DNA of 64,000 nt, taken from Prunella strophiata (Eukaryota; Chordata; Aves; Passeriformes; Prunellidae). The DNA is taken from assembly GCA_036583965.1 (NCBI GenBank), contig JAZBQD010000025.1:11858300-11922299 (forward strand), given 5' to 3'. Of the stretch, positions 11,301 to 23,300 are shown one piece after another. Position 1 is the stretch's first letter. Each line of letters opens with the position of its first letter. The translations under genes were made by a program, and so were the position numbers. Under the pieces are notes generated by a model. It ran no database searches and was not told the DNA's origin. It worked only from the letters and a program-made list of their open reading frames with translations.

Positions 11301-14300
11301 GCCCTGGGGAATCTAGAGGGACATGGGCACATATGCCAGCTTGGCCAGAGGGATCCTGGAGGGACCTCAGAGCATTCCCAGCAGGACCTGGCCATGTGTG
11401 CCAGGCTGGCCCAAGCAATCGTGGAGGAACCAATTGGGGCCTAGGCAGCATCCCCAGCCACAGGTGCCAGGAGAGCCCTGAAAAGCCCCAGCAGTGTTCC
11501 CAGGCATGAGCACCAGTCTGTTCCTGAGGGTCCCAGCCATGCCCATTCCCCATCCCAGAGCCCATGCCCAGCTCACTTGAGCAGGTACTTGTCGAAGGCG
11601 GCGGACGGGGGGAAGGCGCTGAGGCAGGTGGCCAGCAGCAGCCAGCCCCGCTCCTCGTTGTTGACGTTGGTGTTCCTCCACACCTGGTTGGCAGCTTGTG
11701 CCAGGAGCTCGTCCCGCAGCCCTGGCACTGACAGCCCCTTCTGCACGATGTAGTTGCCAAAGAGGGTCTCCTGTGGGCCGCCCAGCCCTGGGTCCCCCAT
11801 GAAGCGCAGGATCTGCCACAGGGACAGCCAGGTCCTCCCTCTGACCCCGGGCACAGAGCGGGCAGGGGACTGTGGTGATGGACCCTGTGCCATCCCACCT
11901 ACCAGCTGGAAGAGGCTGAGAGCCTCGTGGCACAGCTCCTCATCCAGCCGGGTGAGGGGGGCTTTCAGTGGGGCCGTCAGCATCCCAAACGCAGGCTCCT
12001 GCGGTGACACCCGCACCCATGGCTACCTGGGGACAGCCTCAGGCCACGAGGGGCTGGCCCCATGGTGGTGATGCTGGGTGGAGCCTGTGGGGCTGCCAGA
12101 GGGCTGGGGTGAAGGATGGGGCCAGCAGCGTCCTGGGAGTGGGGCAGGGAGGGGCTCAGGCTGTGCTGGCAGCACCAGAGATGGGTGGTGAGGCCCTGGC
12201 ACAGGTTGCCCAGAAAAGCTGTGGCTGCCCCATCCTTGGAAACGTTCAAGGCCAGGTTGGACAGGGCTTGCAGCAACCTGGTTTATTGGAGGGTGTCCCT
12301 GCCCATGGCAGAACTGGATGATCTTTAAGTCCCTCCCAACCCAAACCATTCTGTGGTTCCATGGCAACATCTTGGCAAGGCTGAGAGCCTTATCCAGCCC
12401 CGGTGCTGTCATTCAGGACGCCGGGGACTGGGAAACACAGGGCAAAAATAGGGATGAGGAAGAGGAATGGGGCAAAGTGACGGTGGGTGGGGCCGGGGTC
12501 CCGGGAGCAAAGCGACCTGGTCTCCCGCCCCAGCGTTCCGGATCCGCCCCGCGTCGGGCGTCCAGGAGGGCTCAGCGGGTCTCTCTCCGATAACCTCAGC
12601 AGGGTCCCCCCGGCCTCTGGAGACGACAGGAACCCACGGGGAGGGAGGGAGGTGGCAGCCAGCTCCCCACAGCACCACAGCCACCCCGGATCCAGCCTCT
12701 CTTGCTACGCGTGGTGTCCCCAGGGTGGGAGCCGGGGCAGAGCCCGGTGGGACAGTGCGGGGAGCCACCACGGGGGACCCTGAACCTCACTGCTCCACCG
12801 TGACCGGGGTGCCAGGGACTCCCCAAAAGCTGTCTGCCCGTCGGGAAAAGCTCCCCGCTGCCGGGCCGCGGCGCCCACCTTACCTGGAAGTGGCCCCGCA
12901 CGTACTTGGCCATGGGGTAGTCGTTGATGTCGAGCGGGAGGGTGAGCTGGGGGTCGGGCTGCAGCGCCGGCGGCGGCACCAGCACCACGCAGCCGGCATT
13001 CACCTCCCGAGCGGCTGCGGCACAGGGGAAGCTACGGCACGGCCGTCGGGGGGGGAACAAGGGGCTGGGAGTGATGGCAGTGCGGGACCCGCTCACCTGC
13101 AGCGGCCTCCAGCAGCCCCATCAGCTCGGCCGGGATCTCCAGGTGGGTGACATCCACCACCTCCCTCCGCGTCAGCTCCTGCCGCCGCAGCACAGGGATG
13201 TGCCCACTCGCCGTGCTGGCCCCTGCCCCAGCACCCACGGGTGCCGCGGCCAGGAGCACAGGGATGGGCAGGGGTGAGGGCACAGCGACACGGGCTGCAC
13301 ACGTGTGCTCCCGCCTACCTGCTTCCTCCTCTCCTTCTCCTCCTCAGCCCGCCGGCGAGCATCCTCCTTCCTCTGCAAGCAGAACAGCCATGCTGAGTCC
13401 CACCGGAGGGACACCCTGAGGCATCACGGCACCCTGGGTTGCCATTGACCCCTCCCCAATATCAGCAGGGTTTTCACCCCGAAAAGGCTCTCCCCATACC
13501 CAATGGGACACGGAGGAGGTGGTGGGGTGGCACGTGGCAGGGGGGTTCATGGTCTGGGGATGCCACTGTGTCCTCTCCAGACTGAGCATGCAGCAGGGTG
13601 GCAGCAAGGTCCCCCGGACCCCCTGGGATGTGACAGGCCCCACCTCACCTTGAGGTACCTCCGGCGGTTCACGTAGATGTGCACCAGCGACCTGAACTTG
13701 ATGAGCGTGTGCCGCATGCGCCGGTACCGCTGCCTGCAGGAGGGCACCCGTCACCCTCTGCCACCCGCCCGTGCCCACCCACCACCCCCAGGGACCCCCA
13801 CCTGGCCAGGTATCCCCTCGCCCGGCTCTGCAGGAGGACGATCTTGCGGCGGAGGGAGCGGAAGCGCCGCTTGATGAAGAAGGTGCGAGCGTAGCGCTGG
13901 AGCGTGAGCGCGGCCAGGTGATGGGCACGGCATCTCTTGCTCTCCAGCGCCTGGTACAGCTGCTCCTTCAGGAAGAGCTGGAGGCAGGGGTGAGGATGTG
14001 AGCTCCCTGCCTTGGCCACCACCCCCAGGGCATCACCAGAGCCAAGCCCCCTCCCAGGACAGTACCTTGGTGACACCGACGTAGTACATGCTGGGGTTAA
14101 CGGGGCAGAGGCTCCTCAGCATCTCCACACAGTTGGCTCCATTGGGAATGACATTGGACCACATATCAACGAGGCAGCGGTACCTGGGGGAGCCCATGAC
14201 ACTGTCACCACACAGGACCCCTCTGGGACACCAGCACAGACCCTCCCTGTGGTGACAAACACCGCGCCTGGAGATGCAGCCTTCTCCCAGAGCTATGCTA

Positions 14301-17300
14301 TTAACATGAGGAGTTCCCAGCTCCCACTGTGGGGAAACCCCAGCCCAAACGCTGCCCCCAAAACACCCACAAACGCTGTGGTGTCCCCTGGCTGGGAGGG
14401 CAGTGCCCAGCCTGCAGCCCCCGGGCACCTGTCGATGAAGACGAGGAAGGGGATGCGGATGGGGTAGCCCTCCTTGCGGATGCGGATGGTCTCCAGGATC
14501 CCCGAGTACCGCAGCTGGGTCCTGACCACAGTCAACCTCGAAGAGCCCCGGCTCCTGGGGAGGGGATGGGGAGAAGCATCAGCAACTTCATGGGCAAACC
14601 CCCACCCACTGTGTGCCCACACACTCCCAGTGCCAGCAGGGCAGGCAGCACAGGCACCAGCACTGGCAGGAGAGCCCAGCTCTCACCTTCTTGTTGTTGG
14701 GTTTGATGCAGCGCACAAAGAAAGGGTTGCACCTGTGACAGAGAGAACCCTGTCAGCCACAGGGAGCAGGGGACAAAGCCAGCCCAGGCACCTCGGGCTC
14801 AGGTCCAGCTCCCAACAGCTCAGTGGATGGCATGGCTGCCCACCCTGCCCACACTGACCTCTCCATCCTCTCCACTAGCTCCAGGAGAGACTGCTGGAAC
14901 CGTGCGGCCACGGTAGGAGCCTTGTACCGCCGTGTCCTGGTGCTGCTCCTCCTCATGAGGCTCCTCTGCCGGGCCATCACCTGGGCATGGCCAAAGAAGA
15001 GGTTGGCCACCACCTTGGGGAGACAGGAAAGGTTAGACAGGAGGAAGGTGGCCAGCATGGTGCAGCTCTCCCACATCCTCTTCATAGCTTGGTTGCTCCT
15101 TTTTTGCCCTGCCCCTAAGTGTGGCAGGATTGCCTGGATAGGGATGGGGATGAGGATATGGATAATACAAAGCACAGGAGCAGCCCATGTGCCTGTCTGT
15201 GCCAAATGCTTGAGGGGGCAAGCCCAGAGGATCCCATGGGTGGAGCCAGAGGCATCCTCTGCTTCTTGTCCCCCTGGGCTTCACTAGCCATTGGGGACAC
15301 TCTTGGGGCCATGGAAAGGGATGTATGGAAGGGGGCTATTGATGCCCAGTGTCACTGCAGAGCCAGTGCCAGGCAGGGCCCTACCTTGGTCCTGCTGCTG
15401 ATGAACAGGTCCAGCACATCCTGACGGACCTGGTCATAGTTTTTATCCAAAAACTTGTGAACCTGGCAAATAGCAAAACCTCATGGTGAGGAGCCTGGCA
15501 GGAGGACAGGGTGAAGCAAGGAGCTCCAGGACCTCAGCCAGACCCTCAGAGATGTATTTCTCTCCTAGGTGCAGGATCAACCTCCTCTTTAGCCTGCCTT
15601 AACATCCCAATGTCACACACCTGGTAGGTCACCTTCCCTGCATAGTGCTTGATGGTGAACTCGGGCAGTGGCATCTTCGGCTTCGTGTAGAGCGGGTTTG
15701 TCCCGTGGTGGTAGTGACACTTCTGGAGGAACGTGTGGTCAGTGGCCTGGGAAAGGACACAGGAGTGACACACAGCTCAGGCAATTCAGCAGCAGGTTGG
15801 AGCTAGGTGATCTCCAAAGTCCTTTCCAACCCAAACTATTCTGTGACTCCATGGTGTTTCTATGATTCTTTGGGCTTATCCAGCCTGGAAGGAACCCAGG
15901 GGCTTTCCCAGGTTGTCCAGGACAGCCCAGGAGAAGAGCAGCCCTGGGCCATGGTGATTCCCCAGCCACAGTGACCTCCCAGTGCTGGCTGCACCTCATC
16001 AGCGGGCAGTCCCTCACCTGGGGGAAGCAGCTCTGGTCATCCAGGATCCGGAGGATGCCGTAGGGTTTTTGGGAGATGAGGTCAATGCAGGGCTGGTTGT
16101 CACTGAAGGGAATCTCCTTCCACTCGATCTGCTCCCGGATATATTCCTCCTGCAGGGTGGGCACCAGGTCAGCCCTGTGCCCCTGGCCCCACAGCAGTGC
16201 CCAGCACTGGGGCAGAGCCCAGCACTGCCCACCAGCCCCACCTGCTCCTCCTGGAACACAATCCTGTTGAAGAAGAACTGCAGATACTCGTTGGCGTAGT
16301 TGATGCACAGCTGCTCAAAGCTGTTGAAGGTGAGGTCCTGCGAGAAGGAAGATCCATGGAGCCTGGGAGGATGGAGCTGGGACTGAGGCAGGCTGGAGGT
16401 GGGATGAATCCTGCTCACCTCGAAGCCATAGATGTCCAGGATGGCGATGGAGAGAGCCTCCTGCCGCGGGTACACCAGCTTGTTGATGCGGTCCGTGAGC
16501 CAGCTGAAGAGCAGGGAGTAGAGGGTCTTGGCAATGGCATCCCTGGGAAGGGGAGAGATGAGCAGAGTGCTGGAGCTCCAGAATGGCACTGGTGTACTCC
16601 ACTGACACAGCCAGCACCCACCACAGCATCAGTTTTAATCACCACAGAGCCTAATCCACACTGGGGGACCTGATCATCCCCTTTCTCAGCTGGCATTTCA
16701 CTTCCCACGCCACCCCTGGGGGTCAGACTCCCCCCAACACCCTCCTGCAGTGCAGCCCCCTTCCCTCTACCTGGCATCCACAGCACTTTCAACAGTCAGA
16801 GGGGTAAAAATCTTCTCCCGCTGCGTTTCCTGGTTGGAGAAATGGCACGATGGGGTTGCAGCAACATCAGCCCAGGTGGTCCCCAGGGGCCAGAGACCCC
16901 CTCCCAGCCTGTGCCCCCCTGAACTCACCGTCACCTTGAAGGTGATGGCTTTCTGCAGGCCCTCAGGGGACACCTGCAGCAGCTCAGCCACCGTCCTGAT
17001 CTCCGTGGCGCTGACCACCGTGGCGACCTCCTGGCAGTCGGTCTGCAGGACACGGCGATGCCGTGGCATCGGCCATGCCCCGTGTGCCACATCCCAAATC
17101 CCACCCGAGGAGCACAGCCTGGCTCCCCCTGGGGTACCTCGTATTTCTCAAAGTAGACGTTGCCCAGGTGGAGGACAGAGGAGAGGATGCGGAAGATGCT
17201 GTTCTGCTCATCCACGCTGAAGTTCAGCACCTCCATGGTGTTGAGCAGCCGGCGGAAATCCTCAGCGTCGTCCTTGCCAGGAATCTCACAGTTCCCACCC

Positions 17301-20300
17301 TGGCACAACCCCCTCAGTCCATCAGTGGGTCCCAGGGGGGTCAGCACCCTCATCCACACATTGAGGACTCGGGAACCCACCAGCCCCCCAAAAATCAGGC
17401 TGTGAGGGGGGACACACTACCTGGTTCAGGTAGTAGTAGGTCTCGGCGCCCTGCAGGCAGTAGCGCTGCCGCTGCTGGGACGGCAGCCCTGCCAGCATCT
17501 CGTAGAAGATGTGGTAGTTGCGCTCACTCTTGGCCTGGAGAGCAGAGGACAGAGCTGGGGAGGGGTGGCAGAGGGGGCAGAGTGGGGGGGCAGAGCCCAG
17601 GACCCCCTCACCACACACCTGGAAGACCACGCGGGACTTCTCCAGCAGGTACTGCGAGGTTATGGCACCGCAGATCAAGCCGCTGCAGGGGGGAGAGTGG
17701 GCACCTGGCTGGCAACCTCGGTGTGGGCAGGGGCTGTGGCCCCCCAACACACCCACCTGTGCCCCAGTGCCCCCCAGAAAAATGGGGGGGGTCAGTGCTG
17801 CTCCCCAGATGCCCCCCACCAGGGATGGGTGAGCAGGGAGAGGTGTCTGCACCTGGCTGTGATATTGGGCACCCCCTGTCAGGATCAGTGAGGCTGAGAG
17901 AGAATGGGATGGGATATAAGGACAGGGATGGGGACTGGGAGTGGTAAAGGTGCCAGCCAGGTCACAGCATCCCTGCCCGTACTCCAGGGACAGCCTCAGG
18001 TGCCATCAGCTTTCCAACACCAGGTTTATCCCAAAAACATCCCTATGTGTCCTCCCAGAGCCAAGGGACAAGGGGCTGGCTTGGGCTGGACACCCCTGGG
18101 GCAGCAGGGGACATAGGGTGGGAGCAGCCACACACAGGTTACTCAGCAGTACTTACTCCTCCAGGAAGATTTCCACAAATTTCCCAAACCTGCTGGAATT
18201 GTCATTCCTCACAGTTTTGGCGTTGCCGAAGGATTCCAGCAAAGGGGTCGCCTCCAGGATCTGTCGTGGTGATGGGGAGAGCTGGGGGGGTGAGCCTGGG
18301 CACCCGACACACCACAGGGCATCTCCAAGGCTAGGGGCCCCCTGTGACACCCTGCCACCCTCCTGCCACCCCAGTGCTCCACACACACACCCATGGGTGC
18401 CCACATTTGAGGTGTGCACCACAGCCAGGGTAAATGAGGATGTGAGAGAGCACCAAGACTCCATCTGTGTGCATGCACTGATTTCCTGCTGTCCCTCCTG
18501 CCTTTCCCCTGCAGCTGGGGTGCCATGGCCAAGGTGCCACCACAAGTTCTCTATCCCCCTGACCCATCCCAGCCCACGTGTCCCCTTGGTACCTCTATCT
18601 GCCATAGTCCAGTGGAAGCGTTGGGACAAGGAGAGAGCAGCAGAGCAGTGAGGATGGATGGAAAAGAGGGATGGGGGTGGGAGAAGACAACAGGGACATG
18701 GGGCCTCAGGGATGTCCCCAGGGCAGCACCCTACCTGTGGGGCAATGCTGCGTTTCTGGCTGACAGCTGCCAGGTAGCTCAGGATCAGCTTGGTGGCTTC
18801 AGGTCTTCCCTGAGCCGCTCTCCCCACTGAAACACAGAGCGGGGCATGGCTGGGGCCATCACCAGTCAAGCAAGGCGTGCCCACCCCAAACCCCCACCAG
18901 CACCCCATCCCCGGGGCTGAGCCAGGCTGGTGGCAGCGACCCAGCAATTAGGTGGTGTTAATTAAGGGCTGTGTGTGGGGACAGCTGTGTCCCACCTGAT
19001 GACGATACACTGGTTGTGTTTGGCATCCATCACTTTGGAGTAGGCGACGTTCGCGATGGCAAAGAGGTGCCTGGGGTGGGGAGAAGCAGGGGGTGCAGTG
19101 CCATGCTGGCCCATGCCAGAATCACAGAATCACAAAATAATGAGGTTGGAAGAGACCTCTATGATCATTGAGTCCAGCCTATGTCCTAACACCTCAACTT
19201 AGAATCCAGACTATAGCACCAAGTGCCATGTCCAGCCTTTTATAAATATATCCAGAGATGGTGATTCCACCACCTCTCTGGCAAGAGCATTCCAGTTCTT
19301 TATTATTCCTTTGGTGAAAAATTTTTCCAACCTACACCTTCCCTGATGTAGCTTGAGACTGTGTCCCCTGGTTCTGTCAGCTGCTGCCTGGTGGAAGAGA
19401 CTGACCCCCACCTGTCCACAGCCTCCCTTCAAGAAGCTGGAGAGAGCAATAAGGTCACCTCTAAGCCTCCTCTTCTCCAGGCTAAACAAAGTGCCCCATA
19501 GTGCCCCAAGCATCCCCATGCACAGACAGCTGCTCCAGCACTCAGTGACCCAGGGACTGCTGCAGGAGCCGAGGGTGGGAGTGACCCCATCCCCAGAGAG
19601 CATTTGGGGACAGCCTGGTACTCACGGCGGGTTTTCACCCAGGGCTCTGCCTTCGTACTGCTGCACCTGCTCCTTGCCGTAGATGTTGTAGAGCCGGTAG
19701 GGGTTCACTGACACCAGGATGCTGCCAATGTAGGTCTGCCAGAGAGGGAGAGTGGGGCTGTGAGCCCTGGGGAGGTGGGGTGACTCCCCAAAGACCCCAC
19801 CCCACAGTCTTTGGGGGTGCTGTGTCCCCCTAAGCTTACGTAGATGAGCTGGCGCTCGAAGCGTGTCCGGATGTTGCTCAGCACTGCAGCCTCCTGGAGG
19901 TCCCTGGCATGGAGCAGAGGCTGAATTAGGGGGTGACAGAGGGACAGAGGGGGTGACAGAGGGACTTTGATGTTCCCCAGAGTGCCCTCAGCATCTCCAG
20001 GCCTGGGAGGCTGAAGCAGAGCCCATTCTGGGATGAGATGGGGTGGGATAGCAGGGTCAGGGGTATGGGGCTGGGGGCTGCAGACCCCTCAGGTCACGGT
20101 GTAGGGGACAGGGACACTCACTCCAGCTGGGTCATGTCCTCCAGCCCGTCCTCCTCCTGTGGCTCCTGGTACCGCACGATGGGCAGGCTGCACAGTGACT
20201 GCATCTGCAGGGAGCAACCACCCCATCGTGGCAGGGATGTGCCAACACCCTCAGATGTCCCACCCAGTCACCACCACCACCCCAAAACACCATCTGTGAC

Positions 20301-23300
20301 CCCAAACACAGTCAGCAATGGCAGGAACACCAAGAAAACACCCCCACAGCCCCAAAACCAGTCCCCCAGCTACAGCACTGTGTGTCAGGTGAGAGCAGCA
20401 GTGCTGGAACACAGAAACACGAGGCCACCGAGGCCACCTTGGGGCTGGTCCCGGGAAAACCTGGTCCTGGGAATCCTGGTCCCACACACAACGGGTTTCA
20501 CCCTCAGTGCAGGTGATGGAAGGGGCTGAGGCTGCTCCCCCGGCCACGTGCAGGGGTGACACAGGACAGGTGTCACACGGGAGCCTGCGCTGGCGCCCGG
20601 CCAGGGGGTGGGCAGGAAAGAGGACACCCCGCCGGGTCACCGTGCCACCTGCACCTGTCCCCGCGCATCGGATCGGGTCTCTGCATTTCCATACGCCAGA
20701 ATCAAGTGTCCCCAGAGGGGCCGCTCGTGGGGGGACACACAACCGGTGATGATCCCCTCTTCCAGTCTGCTCCCCACGGGAGGACCCCCGCCAGCACCCA
20801 GAGCACCCACAGCCATTCACCCCCACCCTGGGCACTGCAAACCCCTCTGCACCGCTGCCTTGGTGCCCGGGAGAGCCATCAGGCACCTTAACTCGCCACC
20901 CTGCCCCGGCTTCCTCCAGCTCCACGCTCACCCCCGGCTCCATCCCCCCGAGGGGGCTCCCCGCGGGCGTTACCTTGCTGCGCCAGGGCTGCTTGCTGCC
21001 CAGGTACCCGTCTGCCCAGGGGTGCCTGTCCCTCCAGCCGCCCGCCGGCGGGCGCTGGCACAGGTACCGGGCGATGTCGGCTCCCCACTGGCCCGCCCAC
21101 CGCCGGCCGCGCTGGGTGGGCTGCTGGGGGAGGCCCTGCTCGCTTGTCCAGGCGTCGGGCATCTCCCGCACCCGCACGACGTGCTGCGTGGACCAGTGCT
21201 GCTTGTACATGCGGGATGCGCGCCGGAAGGAGCCCAGCCTCTGCACCTGCGGCGTCACCACCGCGTAGCGCCCCGCGCCCTCCTCCCCGGCCGCCCCGTC
21301 ACCCTCCATGGGCTCCGCCGGCCCCGGGGGACGAGCGCCGTGCCGGGGGATTACCGGAGAGCCGGGGGCTCGCCCGTGGGGGGGTGGGAAAGCGGCTCGA
21401 CGGGGCGGTGAGGGGCTCCGGTTGCCACGTGGGTTGGAGGGGAGGACGGGGCGCCCGACGTCGGCCCAGCCCCGGCGCCCCGAGGGTGGGCTCGGAGAGC
21501 GGCGGGTGCTCCCGTCCCGCCGCGATGGGCGCCGGGGCAAGGGGGGCGAGCGAGTAGAGGGAAGGCGGCTGGGTGGTGAGGATGAGGGGGCTTTGTTGGG
21601 GGCTATGCTCTTCACGAGCAGCGAAGCCAGGGACTGCGCCACGGAGCGCCCCTTGGAGAGGCTGCGGCCCCCCGCTTCGGCAGATGGCCTCGGTGGTGGG
21701 GAGTGCGGGGCCATCCCGGCAAGGGGCTGCCCGATGCGCTGGATGAAACTTTTGGGGGTGCTGGGAGCGGGGCTGGGCGGAGGGGGCACCCCGGCGGGAC
21801 CCCGCGGGGCGCCCTGCCAGGGGGGCAGCTCCTCGTCCCAGGAGGGGCCGGGGGGGCCGAGGCGGCGGCTGCCGGGGCGGGACGATGGTGCCAGGAAGGG
21901 GCTCCTCTGCAGCGGCTTCACCGCCTTGGTGGGGGGCTCGGGAAGCCGGGGCCAGGCCTGGGGGAGCGGCAGCCCGGGGGGGCTGCTCCGGCGCGATGAC
22001 AGCGGTCTCCCCGCCGCGGGCCCCCCCAGGCGCCCCGGCGAGCGGGGAGCGGGCGGTGGCGGGGCGGGGGGCTCGGGGCCGAAGCGCCGGAGGCTGGCAC
22101 CGAGGGAGGGGGATCGCCGTGGCCCCTCGCCCCGCGTGCTACCGGGGCGCGGACGGACGGGCGGCGGCGACGGGGAGCGCCCGGGGTTGGCGAAGGGGTT
22201 ACGGAGCGACGGCCGGTGCGCAGCCCCCGGCTCCCGGGGCTGCCCCCAGGGCCCCGCCGGTGGGGAAGGGTCCCGGCTCCCCAAACCGGCGCTATCTATC
22301 CCCGCCAGCCTGCGGCTGAAGCGCCTGAAGGAGGGCTGGGGGGTGCGGGACCCCCGAAATGCCCCGGCACCTCGCGGCGAGCGGCTGGCAGGAATCGAGA
22401 GGGATCGCTGGAGGAACTGCCCCAGGGGGCTCCCGCACGCCCGCGCTGCCGAAACCGGGCGTCCCGGGGATGGCGCGGGGCCGGGGGCTGCCGGAGGCGG
22501 CGGCGGCTCGTACTCGTCGTAGTCGTCCTCGTCACGGGCAGCGGGAAGGTGGGGGGACGGCGGGAGGGGGACGTCCAGGCGGTCCCTGCCGAAAAGCTTG
22601 ACCTGGGGTCGGGGGAAGAGCCTGAATTTCCTGTTGAGGGAGAGCTTGGAGGAGAGCGTCTCCCGCATGCCCCGGAGCGAGGAGGCGCTCAGGATGGAAA
22701 AGGGATACTCCTTCTCCTCTTCCTCCTCTTCTTCCCACTCCTCGGGCTCCTCGCCCTCGGCGATCTCCTCCAGGCCCAGGGCGTAGGGGTTGCAGGAGGA
22801 TTGGGCGTGCGGCGCCCACCCACCCTCGCTGTACTGGATGCGATGCTCGGGGTACTCGCCCCCAGGGTACCCCCCGGCAAAGGGCTCCCCAAAATCCTCG
22901 TAGGGGTCCCCCCTGTAGCCAAAGGGCCCCGCTGCCTCCTCACCGTACTCCGGGTCGCTGCTGTACGGGTCATAGAGGCTGAGGGGAGACCCACCACCAA
23001 AGGCTCCCTCATCCTCCAGCTCTGAGTCGCCGTAGGGGTGCCCTGGCTGGTCAGCCATCCTCCCAGAACCCCCCGTAGTAGTCGTACTCCTCCTCTGTCT
23101 CATAGGCAGGGTAGTCAGAGTAGGGGGTCGGCACTGCATTGTCAAAGCCGTACCCTGCTGGGTAGGCTGGGTTCTGCATGTAGCCTTCCTCCTCCTCGGA
23201 GTAGTTGTGCCGGGGGCCTGTAGGCTCCATCTCATCCCCGCTGTAGCCGTGCCACGGGCTGTAGGCTCCATCCTCCTCGGTGTACCCATGGTGGGGGCCG

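Noticed and set aside
20251..20970. Open frame continuing past the MYO15A giant exon donor
   Set aside because: The phase-0 GT donor at 20973/20972 and the next exon at 20122-20204 match the family; the continuation has no similarity.
21308..22522. 404-codon plus-strand frame in MYO15A exon 2
   Set aside because: Gly/Arg-rich shadow of the proline-rich coding strand in very GC-rich sequence.
23036..23060. A short intron as explanation for the MYO15A exon 2 frame switch
   Set aside because: The space between the two frames is far below any spliceable intron length.
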